A stretch of DNA of 64,000 bases from Amylostereum areolatum (lineage: Eukaryota; Basidiomycota; Agaricomycetes; Russulales; Stereaceae), in assembly GCA_012932865.1 (NCBI GenBank), contig SAXG01000044.1, forward strand, positions 62,001-126,000, in the 5' to 3' direction. The stretch's first letter is position 1, and the number at the start of each line of letters is the position of its first letter. Made by a program: the position numbers and the translations under genes. The notes under the pieces were generated by a model. That model worked only from the letters and a program-made list of their open reading frames with translations. It did not search any database and was not told the DNA's origin. This document shows positions 48,163 through 56,703 of this stretch, one piece after another.

Positions 48163-51100
48163 TCATCCATCTACGTAACTCGGCGGAGGCTCAACCCTCT
48201 CCCTCAGCGCGTTCAACTCCCGCCTCAGTTCTTCATACCGTGCGTCGCCATCGCTCTGGCTCGATCCACTCGATCCCGCTTCTGACGCCGGGTTGACGCC
48301 ACGCATCGCCCCGGGCGGGATCGCTCGCGCGCCTAGGGAAGAGCTGCCTATGCGCGTCGCGTGCCGGAGTTCCATCAGAGCCTTGGGCGAGAGTGCGCTG
48401 GTCTGGTTGAATGCTGGGGGAGAGGGGGGCGTCGAGGACGACAATGACTCGGATGGAAGTAGGAGGTCGGTGGAGGGAAACGTCGCGCTGCTCTGGGTCA
48501 CGGGGGCTCCGAGGTGGTTTTCTTGTGTCACGAAGGGCGAGGTCTCGTGTATCACTTGCATGGACGTTTCGCCGTCGAAGGATGTGCGGTTGGGGTCCAA
48601 GGAAAGGGCACCACGGCGACGACGCCGCCAGAGAAGGAAGGCAAGTCCGACGAGGAGAAGAGCCCCGCCGACGCCGCCCACTACACCACCTACGATGGCA
48701 CTGGTAGAAGCTTTCGAGGACGCGTTGGATGAACTGCCATTGTTCGCGGTAGAGTTGGGATTGGAATTGGAGTTGGAAGTCGTGCTGATAACGTCGACAT
48801 CAGTCTGGGTACATGGGGTAGGCAAAGGATAGAAAAGCATACGAAAGGACGAGAGGTGCAAAGACAGCGCCGAGACGAGGGCTATCCATGGAAAAAAAGA
48901 GGTCAGTATTGGTCCGAGGACCAGATGTAGAAATGCTTTACGTCGCGGGTGCAAAAATGCCGGAGGCGTTCGTGGAACTCCAGTCCAGAGGAAACTGTAA
49001 GATGTCGGCGGTGCTATTGAGTGATGCCCGGGCGTGTACTCTTGAGATAATTGCGCTTCGAGTCTTCGTGTCATTCACCGCCGCCGCGATAAACATGTTC
49101 CAGCCTAAGTCAGGAGATCAGTACGCCGCAAACTGTGCTTGGTAACGAAGTTAAGCGTACTGGATCGAACTTTGTCTGGGGCAGTGCTGTCTATGGCCAC
49201 ACCATATTGTGACGTCTGGGGCGAGAACGAAAACAAATTATTGACTTGGCCTGAAAGGACGCTCGTCACCTACGGTTGGTAAGAAGGTAAGTCAAGTAGG
49301 ACACATTGGAATGGCTTACACCGGAATCCACGACGCCAGTTCCGAGCCAAAGATCGGCGAAGATGTTGTAGCCAAGGGAGAAGCTTGAGGTATCGTCGCC
49401 ATATGCGAGCAGCATGTGTCCGTCACTCGCGAACGCGTTAGACTTCCATTGCGTGTAGAGATCTTGAGATTTATTCTGTCGAATATGTTTAGACGAGGAT
49501 CGCGAATATATACTTAGATGCGACGCACCAAGTAGGTCGTGGCGTCGGCGCTGTTACCGGTCAACGATGCTAGCATCGACATGGCCTTGACCGCAATAAT
49601 ACCTTTGATCGCGAGGTTGGTTTGATTGGCGATATTCAGTCCATCGGCAGACATCCTTCCCGAGCCATTAGATAAATAAAACATGGAATGACAGAGGGCG
49701 TACTGTCCGTTATTGAAGACGGCGGTGGTGGAGACTGTGGGATTAATGATGTAGTCTGTCCACGACTTGAGTAGCTGGTACTGTAATGGCAGGTGTTACA
49801 ATTGTAGATATCGGCAGGCAGAGGTATTCGACTTACATGTCGACTAACGAGAGATGTATCTCCCGCGGAACGCGCCTGAGCATACGATAGTATAACCATG
49901 TTGGCCGATTCTATGTATACACGTCCGGTCAGATACGGGCGTGGATAAAACGACCTCTACTGACGTTCAATGCCTTGGCTGTGCAATGTGTTGCTGGCCG
50001 TCATATTCGGCCACTGGCCTCCTTCACGAATTTGTGAGAAAAAATCAAGGAGGAAAAAAGAGCAAGGCAATCGTACCAACACTGGCGGCAGCATATGGGT
50101 TGGTGTATGCCGACGACGCTTGGAAGCGAAGCAACGGTTCAAGGAGCGGTGCGCCAAACGACGGGTCCAAGTACAAGAATAACGGGAACGATGCATACAG
50201 CCCATCGGGAGGGTTGAGCTGACTGAAGAGCAGTCCTTGGGTGAGCGAACGGTTTCATAAGATGTAAAGAAAAGGCGGACTCAGGCGGGCCAGCCCCTTG
50301 GTCGCGCCAATACATTAAGACATCCGAAGTATTCCACGAACCGTCCGAGCCTTTGCTGATTGTAAGCCAGGTGGCTCCGAGAACTTGCCGCGACGCGAGC
50401 GCAATGATGTCAGAGTAGTTGGAGCCAGGAACGATGGCGGAGGCGGCGCTGGTTAAGTTTGCGTCCAGCTTGATTGAACGATCGAGTGCGGCCGGGTAGT
50501 CGTTCAGGAAATCGTCTATCTGTCGCCAGTGTCAGAAAAATCCGCGTTTGATAGAGGGCAGGAACCCTACCAAGGTATGGTCGTCGGAGTACTGAGAAAC
50601 ATAATATAGACTTCGTCGCTGCGCGGGGTTACCAGACAAATCTTGGTATAGAGCCGCCGCGGTGCTGTCCGAGTCGAACGTAGCGCCTATAGCCCACACG
50701 ACAGGCGTTGACGTGCTCTGGATTGTCCCCAAATCATGGGCGAAGGTGAGGGATGTGTAGTTACTGTACATCCATACCGTTAGCATCACCGGCTTAACGC
50801 TGTGAGAAGAAAGATATTCACATGTTACCGCCTTGAATGATCCGTGGACTTCCTGGGTCTACGCTGTTGTCGAGGGATCCTTGGGCGAGGAATAGAGCTG
50901 GATTAGGCTCCGCCATTCCTATCCGGTATGTTACTCCTGATCCCTAAGGGAGCGTTAGTAGGGTAGACAGGTCATGTTTCTTGTGAAACGTACCTGTCTA
51001 GTGGCATAGTACTGGGTACCCCACGATGCCAAGCCCACGTTCTCAGTGAACTCGCGGGGCGTCGCGTGTTGAAACGAATGTATTTGACTGCCATTTGATG

Positions 51101-51811
51101 TCTGCGCAGTGGTCCATGTATGATTCTGAGAATGATCCGGGTCAAGCCATTCTGTTTTGTCGTGATCAAAAACACGCTATATGCGAACAGCTAAAGCAAG
51201 ACTCACCGCCAGTTATCCCGGTGTATACTTGTACGTGATGGGGGGATCCGTCCGTGGATCGAGCTTCGAAGGAGAGGTAGGAGAATGGGATGGATTGCTT
51301 GACGAAGTCGCCAGGCTGCACGTCAAAGGCGATCAATAACAGCGTCGGCATCAATCCGACGGGTAGCGCACCTCAATTGGAGACAAAAACGTTATGTTCA
51401 GCTCCAGCGGCCCTGCATCGATAGTGAAGATTGTGCGCGTGGGCGTGACAGTCAACTCCCTGAGGACTGTATTGGTGGTACCAGTGACCACTCGCGAGTC
51501 CCCCAACCATAAATAGGTCGTGCCGTTGTCGATTTTGACGAGACCATTCCATCCAATTTCCTGGACAAAGAGAATCAGCGTTGTGGAGGATGGAGACTGA
51601 AAGTAGGAGACGGACATCGATGCCAAGGGTGTGAGGCCGAAGGTTGGAATGGAGAGACCCGTTTTGAGTGGAGAGGTAGGAGAGGAGATAAGGAGATCGG
51701 ACGGCGAGGGGGACGCTGACGGGGAAGAATGTCTGTTGTGCACGACAAAGAGGAAAAGGAGTGCACGCGAGGGAAAAAAAGGCAGACGAGACCGTGGATG
51801 ACAAGATCCAT
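48163..51811 (-). CDS. Glutaminase-A-like ectoenzyme with TM tail, paralogue 4
   Basis: The best preserved of the four. It has TFFPVSVPLAVRSPYLL, IGWNGLVKIDNGTTYLW, KQSIPFSYLSFEARSTDGSP, SLTFAHDLGTIQSTSTPVV, QRRSLYYVSQYSDDHTL, IDDFLNDYPAALDRSIK, YSDIIALASRQVLG, SDGSWNTSDVLMYWRDQG, FPLFLYLDPSFGAPLLEPL, NQTNLAIKGIIAVKAMSM and GYNIFADLWLGTGVVDS. The end has a TM helix (AIVGGVVGGVGGALLLVGLA), RRRRR stop-transfer, ALSPKALMELRHATRIG and PPPSYVDG. The start is unsettled: the ATG at 51811 matches the signal peptide of paralogues 2 and 3, but a run of seven A (51774-51780) puts it one base out of frame with AQQTFFP. An in-frame ATG at 51972 gives a longer N-terminus. Homopolymer error or true lesion. 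Confidence 0.82.
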
Positions 51812-53061
51812 ATTGCAAGAACAGAGTGCGACAGCACGCCTGGTGCGGGGTATGCACGCAAACGAGTGAGAGGGGGGGGGGTGAAGAGGGTGGAGGGGAG
51901 AGAGACCAGGCCGAATCCCAAGGCCCTGAGGCAAGGTTGAGATTGAATTGGATGGGAAAGGGGTGTGATCAAGTGAGCACAGCGCCTAGCCTGTAATAAG
52001 TGTAATTTGACAGAGAAGCGTCAGAACTCCTTGACGGCAAACAGACATCCTAGCGCCCATCTGACGAGTCAGATCTTCAGAATGAAGCAGGACCAGCCAG
52101 CCGCATTTCACCCTGGCGGGCAGGCCGTTAGGACGACGGTATATCCAGTGGCTAGTTGAGCTGTTTAGTCGATCCAGAGACCGGCTGAGAAAACGAAAAA
52201 GACAAACTTGTGAGAAAGAGACGAGTATACCTAACCGAGAGTCGATAAGTACGGGTCGAGAGAATACGCACGTCGCACAATGCACTGCGGCAGCGCGGCT
52301 GGCAGCATACAGAATTGACCAATGGTGGTAATCGCGGATCTTAGATTCTCGCATCACGATCGACACACACGGACCCACGTGTCGCCGGGCTCGGCAGCGG
52401 GCGCTTAAGACCATACACGCGCTCCTCCATCAGCGAAAAAACGTTTCGCACGGATAAGTTTGTAAATATTTCTAAAGGCCACAATACGCACCGTACGGTG
52501 AACTTTTCACCTAGGATTAGAGGACCAAGTTTCAGTTTTACAAGGTCTCCACAAGCTTTGACAATCACAGACAGGGGCCCCGAAGTTGTGAGCTAAAACT
52601 AAAAATAGCAATTTTTGGTTAATTCACCGGCCTTCCGCTTATGGAAATGCTTCTATTATCATTTCGCTTACAATACTGTAATCAATGGATTGTTTTTGCC
52701 GTTCAAATTCAAATTTTCAGATATGATAACTAGTTTAATTTACAGATTACAGCTACTACTAGTACAGTACAGTCCGCCGAATCTCGACTCCTACTGTAGA
52801 TGGAGAGTGAGGGAGAGTGTAAGGTACAGTGTAGGGGTGTCGAGAAGTAAAAGGGACGTACCGGATGCTTGCGATGTTTCAGGACAGTAAGGACTCCTGC
52901 AATGCTGTCAGCTCTAAGTTGAACTTGAAAGAAAAGAGCACGCACCTCTTACACACTTCCGACTTCTCTAAGTCGCATCCTGGCCATGGGAGATGTGGCT
53001 GAGGACGAGGGTGACCTTTAAGCTGCACACCGCAGGAGTAGTCCGGGGTCCTACGGCGCAG
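51812..53061. other. Intergenic stretch left of the LTR element
   Basis: No gene recognised. From about 52590 to 52780 the DNA is markedly AT-rich. Confidence 0.5.
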
Positions 53062-53066
53062 CTACG
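53062..53066. repeat. Target-site duplication, left copy (CTACG)
   Basis: CTACG immediately before the left LTR; an identical CTACG follows the right LTR at 63260-63264. Five base pairs is usual for Ty3/gypsy integrases. Confidence 0.9.
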
Positions 53067-53604
53067 TGTTAAGGACGGTCCTTATCACGTGACAAGCGGC
53101 TCAGGCTACAGTACTCGTGTGGATGAGAGGTGGGATCAGGTGATCCAGACGTCTCGGCTATACGAAGTTAGAGGTCGATAAGCGAAGCAGTAAGTCTTCA
53201 CAGAAGACTTAGGCGAGCTTTCGACTTAGTTACTTTATGCTCTCTTTAGTAGTTTTAAGAGGAGGTTCTATTTAGAACAGTCCTGTATTTACAAAGAGAA
53301 CGAGCTGAGGAATGGCTCGTTCGATGAGCCTCCTTTTATAAGAAAGGAGGTCGAGTAAATATATGTACATTGAGCGACGGTCGCATCAAGTATCTACGGG
53401 GATGAGACTGTGGCACCGTCGCGGCTGTGCCGTTGAGACGGTGACGATCTGTGGCACTGTCGTCAGGACGGTGACGATCTGTGGCACTGTCGTCGTTGCG
53501 TCGTTGAGACGGTTACGAACTGGGGCACAGTCGTAATCCGTCGTTTAGCGACGTCCTTCCTAATAAGGTAATGGAAAATGAAGTACCTTGGACAAGTTGT
53601 AACA
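53067..53604 (-). repeat. LTR (3' LTR in element sense)
   Basis: 538 bp, starting TGTTAAGG and ending GTAACA, the TG...CA ends of LTRs. It differs from the right LTR at one position I could find (A at 53465 against G at 63120). Confidence 0.95.
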
Positions 53605-53837
53605 CTATCCCCCTCTCTAGAATCTACGTCTCGTAGATTCCTGAATCGAAGCGGTTCTAGAGGGATTTCTTGAACATGCTGTCGATCGCTCGCTCTTCGC
53701 CATTGGAGGAGGAATATTGTTGATGCGAGGAAGGTGAGGATCGTAAGTCCTACGATGATGCTGATGACGGTGATGAGCCATCGTGGAGTGGGCGTATTGA
53801 AAATCGCGAGATTGGGCGACTGAGTGGGCTGCATCAC
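53463..53837 (-). CDS. Accessory ORF: small transmembrane protein ending in the LTR
   Basis: 124 codons. About 20 N-terminal residues precede one strong hydrophobic helix (WLITVISIIVGLTILTFLAS), then RRASDRQHVQEIPLEPLRF and a basic tail. The frame runs through the polypurine tract (residues REGDS) and stops inside the 3' LTR. There is no signal peptide; topology would be a single-pass anchor with a cytosolic C-terminus. Its place after pol is where envelope-like genes sit in other LTR elements, but no homology to an envelope protein is visible. Confidence 0.55.
   Translation of the reverse strand: MMQPTQSPNLAIFNTPTPRWLITVISIIVGLTILTFLASTIFLLQWRRASDRQHVQEIPLEPLRFRNLRDVDSREGDSVTTCPRYFIFHYLIRKDVAKRRITTVPQFVTVSTTQRRQCHRSSPS
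53605..53618 (-). promoter_or_regulatory. Polypurine tract
   Basis: On the element strand AGAGAGGGGGATAG abuts the 3' LTR. Such tracts prime plus-strand DNA synthesis during reverse transcription. Confidence 0.8.
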
Positions 53838-53908
53838 GCTTCTGAGTCCTCATGTTTTGATGTTCACTCCTTTTATCCTTATCCGGAATCGAGCGATAGA
53901 ATTCTATT

Positions 53909-54292
53909 CTACCGCTTGAGTAACGCCTCTACTACTTTTACGTCCTCCTCGTCTATCGTAGTAGCCCCTAACCGATGTCCTATCCTTGCCGTCGTCGCGT
54001 GATCCGGGCTCTTGAACCGAGGCCCGCGTTTTCGGAAGAGTCCCTTGATGCCGCATCTTCCCTTCGACTCTTGCATGGCTTCTTCGTCTAGGCTTCTCGG
54101 CCTCTTCATGGCGCGAGCAACGTCCGGACGGCTTAGGAGTTCCGTGACTCGTTTGAGATGACGAAGGAGTTCTTCGTCTTGTGGGTCGGGCGTGGGAGTG
54201 CGCGAGAGGACGGGCGAAGGAGGAGGAGTGGTAGGAGGGGTGCAGTCGGTGGTGGAGAGGTTGCGCGAAGAGGAGGTGAGAGTAGAAGACAT
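53909..54292 (-). CDS. Accessory ORF: 127-residue basic protein
   Basis: Starts MSSTLTSSSRNLSTTDC and continues with a Pro/Thr-rich stretch, a helix (EELLRHLKRVTELLSRPDVA), a basic part (GIKGLFRKRGPRFKSPD) and a C-terminal DEEDVKVVEALLKR. No known domain. Confidence 0.45.
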   Translation of the reverse strand: MSSTLTSSSRNLSTTDCTPPTTPPPSPVLSRTPTPDPQDEELLRHLKRVTELLSRPDVARAMKRPRSLDEEAMQESKGRCGIKGLFRKRGPRFKSPDHATTARIGHRLGATTIDEEDVKVVEALLKR

Positions 54293-54679
54293 TTTGGTAG
54301 GTTTGGGTGGTGCGAGTGGGTTTTGTTAGACGATGTCTGAGGATGTCGTTGTCGCTGTGGCTTTCCTTTTATCCTTACGATGTGGAGAGGCAATGATGTA
54401 ATCATTGCCTTCAATCGTAAGCAGGGGTTCGTACATAATAAAATCAGTCGTAAGTAAGCGACGCGTCCAGCGCGCCGTAGGGAGAATACCAAGCGTTTCG
54501 CCTTCCTCCTAGCGATAGAAACCGGTACGGTAGAGAAGTCCGAGGAGAATATGCGTACGAATGAGGGCGCAGTCCGTGATCAGTCCGAGAAGTGTCGTAA
54601 GCGATAGATGCGAGAGCGTAATGATGGGGGGAGAGAGAAAGTCCGAGCGCATGATGATGGGTAAAGTCTGTCCGCGCGC

Positions 54680-55534
54680 TTACCAGGGCTCCGGCCAGTG
54701 ATCCTTTGACTCCTCCGCTTCCTGCAAGTCCCAATCTTCTTCCTTCCAGAAGAGATCGTCGACGCGCCAGGAGTGATTGAAGCGCGAGGGGGGTTCTCGC
54801 TGAGTGCGGAGCATTGCGTCCTCCCAGTACAGCCACTGCTCAGTGGCGTGTTGGGCGGCTTCGTGCGTCAGGCTCTCACGTCGCGTGAGGAATCCCAGAA
54901 GCTGCCTGTGGGCGCGGGCGGTAGCGTCGGTACGTCGGAGGTGGGGGTGGGACATCAGTGTTCCTGGACCGTAACTGATATCCGGACGGCTCGGGCGAGG
55001 GTGAGGAAGAGGAGTCTGTGGTCGGAGGGGATAGCAGGACCGAGATCGGGGGAAGTGAGGGGGAGCGTCCTTGCGACGGGGACAATCTCGGCGGAGATGG
55101 CCTCGCTTGCCGCATTTCCAGCAGCGTTTCCGCGGCTTCGAGGGAATCGCGTCCCACTTCTCTTGTGTCCACGTGGTCGGCTCGTCGCTCCATGGGTCCG
55201 AGGGGTTCTCGGCTGCTTCCTTCGTCTTGTCGTCCTTCTCCGGATTGTCCGTCGAGCTGTCCGATTTGTCCGTTGACTCGCGGTCTCGCTTCCAGCGAAC
55301 GCGAGTTTCCTTCATTTCCTCTATTATCTCCTGGATTTTGTCGCAGTTCTTCATTGCTCGACTTATCGGAGAGGTTGACGTTTCGGATTCACTTGAGTGG
55401 TCTTCCGTCGGGGTCGATAGATTCATGTTTACGTCGCTGTGAGGCGACTCGGGGATCTTGGGCGATGGAATTTCGATCGTGGTCGGAGTGTGAATGTAGG
55501 AACGAGGGATAAGCAGGGGGGCCTCTCGTGCCAT
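54680..55534 (-). CDS. Accessory ORF: CCHC zinc-knuckle protein
   Basis: 284 codons. A Ser/Glu-rich N-terminus with a helical segment (KNCDKIQEIIEEMKETRVRW) is followed by a CCHC knuckle CWKCGKRGHLRRDC (CX2CX4HX4C), Arg/Pro-rich sequence and a Trp/Glu-rich C-terminus. The knuckle is separate from the one in gag, so the element encodes two. It begins one frame back from the ORF upstream, near a run of six C, so it may be reached by frameshifting or by its own start. Confidence 0.6.
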   Translation of the reverse strand: MAREAPLLIPRSYIHTPTTIEIPSPKIPESPHSDVNMNLSTPTEDHSSESETSTSPISRAMKNCDKIQEIIEEMKETRVRWKRDRESTDKSDSSTDNPEKDDKTKEAAENPSDPWSDEPTTWTQEKWDAIPSKPRKRCWKCGKRGHLRRDCPRRKDAPPHFPRSRSCYPLRPQTPLPHPRPSRPDISYGPGTLMSHPHLRRTDATARAHRQLLGFLTRRESLTHEAAQHATEQWLYWEDAMLRTQREPPSRFNHSWRVDDLFWKEEDWDLQEAEESKDHWPEPW

Positions 55535-56345
55535 GGCATGGGAGTGTCGCTAGCAGATACCGGGAATGGAGTTGGCGGTCTAGGCACTGTGGGCAGCTGA
55601 GAAGATGCCCCAGGTATTGGTCGTGGATCGCCGGTCTGTTGTCTAGGCTCTGGGGGAGCCATGGGCTGTCCGGATCGCTCTCCGGGTAATCCGTTTCCAG
55701 CGACAGGAGGCTGGATGGTGTTGATCTGGGTGATGCCGGGGATGGGTGAGGATCCTGGTGGCGTGGGAGCGGTGACGGGTCGTGGAGGGGCGTTAGGAAG
55801 GAACGGGGGTCTGGTGAGGACGGATGTGATGGGATCGGGTCGAACAGTATAGCCCGGGGAGATGTGATGTCCATGGAAGATGAGGTCGATGTCGGGGCCG
55901 TCGCGTGACGACATATGGGGAACTCCGGTAGTTTCCATTCGTCTGCGGAGGATTTCTCCTTCGTAGGCGGCGCGGAAGGTGTGTCTTTCCCAGTTGAGCC
56001 AGTTGACTCTGTGTCCGACTTCAGTAAGGAATCTCCGGAGCTCTGCGACGTTGAGTACAGCCGCTGCGCTAGCTTCCAGAATCGTCGAAGAAGTTTGACC
56101 TCTCGTTCCTCCATCTCGGTCGAGAGCGTCAGGTACCTCGAGTCTAACTGGCGGAGTTCTCCATCGAGCATCTTGATGTGGTTCTCCAGGATGTTCTGGA
56201 CGTCGGTTGACTCCCTCTTGAGGTCGTTGATCCGTTCTCTGGCCTGTTCGATCGCTACTCCGGCTATCATGCGGGCTATCTGGCTCTCTAGGATCGGGGA
56301 GTCGGGTGTTGGGACTTCCGTGGCTCCGGGCCACGGGGATTGCAT
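55389..56345 (-). CDS. Accessory ORF: coiled-coil frame
   Basis: About 318 codons starting MQSPWPGATEVPTPDSP. Residues about 20-100 form a clear amphipathic coiled coil (for example ESQIARMIAGVAIEQARERI and MLDGELRQLDSRYLTLSTEM). The later part turns Ser/Pro-rich and less protein-like, while the overlapping frame (55429-56682) becomes more protein-like there. Confidence 0.45.
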   Translation of the reverse strand: MQSPWPGATEVPTPDSPILESQIARMIAGVAIEQARERINDLKRESTDVQNILENHIKMLDGELRQLDSRYLTLSTEMEEREVKLLRRFWKLAQRLYSTSQSSGDSLLKSDTESTGSTGKDTPSAPPTKEKSSADEWKLPEFPICRHATAPTSTSSSMDITSPRAILFDPIPSHPSSPDPRSFLTPLHDPSPLPRHQDPHPSPASPRSTPSSLLSLETDYPESDPDSPWLPQSLDNRPAIHDQYLGHLLSCPQCLDRQLHSRYLLATLPCHGTRGPPAYPSFLHSHSDHDRNSIAQDPRVASQRRKHESIDPDGRPLK

Positions 56346-56682
56346 TAGCACCTGTGAGGAATCCGGGTGCTTCAGTTAGGGTTCTTCTGTGTGCTTCTAA
56401 TTGGCTTACCCCCTGTTCTTCCGTCTGGTCCTGACCTAGACGGAGGAGGTACTGACTTAATTGCGAAGATTGCTGCCGATCGAGCGATGAAGCAGTCTCC
56501 GCAGAGGGCATGTTCCTGTTGAGTGTGGTGCGCTCTGTTGCAGACGAGACAGATGCGGTCGACATTGTTGGGTGAGACGGTTTGATTGGTAGAGGTGTTG
56601 GTTGCGTTTGGGGTGGTGGACATTTGGTGATCTGTCTTGCTGAACCCGTAGGGTTTTTATCCCCCCCTTGTTGGCAGTGCAT
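55429..56682 (-). CDS. Accessory ORF: long frame directly after pol
   Basis: 417 codons from an ATG 22 bp after the pol stop. The first half is Arg/Pro-rich where it overlaps the coiled-coil frame. From about 56090 it looks like a folded protein (NVAELRRFLTEVGHRVNWLN, TFRAAYEGEILRRRMETTG, DIDLIFHGHHISPGY) and then a Pro-rich linker. A real product may join the coiled coil to this half by a -1 shift. Confidence 0.45.
   Translation of the reverse strand: MHCQQGGDKNPTGSARQITKCPPPQTQPTPLPIKPSHPTMSTASVSSATERTTLNRNMPSAETASSLDRQQSSQLSQYLLRLGQDQTEEQGVSQLEAHRRTLTEAPGFLTGANAIPVARSHGSPNTRLPDPREPDSPHDSRSSDRTGQRTDQRPQEGVNRRPEHPGEPHQDARWRTPPVRLEVPDALDRDGGTRGQTSSTILEASAAAVLNVAELRRFLTEVGHRVNWLNWERHTFRAAYEGEILRRRMETTGVPHMSSRDGPDIDLIFHGHHISPGYTVRPDPITSVLTRPPFLPNAPPRPVTAPTPPGSSPIPGITQINTIQPPVAGNGLPGERSGQPMAPPEPRQQTGDPRPIPGASSQLPTVPRPPTPFPVSASDTPMPWHERPPCLSLVPTFTLRPRSKFHRPRSPSRLTAT
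56372..56623 (-). CDS. Accessory ORF: CxxC mini-protein
   Basis: 83 codons with a zinc-type pattern CLVCNRAHHTQQEHALCGDC (CX2C...CX2C). A GTAAGC donor at 56409 and an acceptor ending at 56352 would form a 58-bp intron linking it to the 417-codon frame. Intron or separate stop is undecided. Confidence 0.4.
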   Translation of the reverse strand: MSTTPNATNTSTNQTVSPNNVDRICLVCNRAHHTQQEHALCGDCFIARSAAIFAIKSVPPPSRSGPDGRTGGKPIRSTQKNPN

Positions 56683-56703
56683 TCGCCTGAATGTCGTTGA
56701 GTC

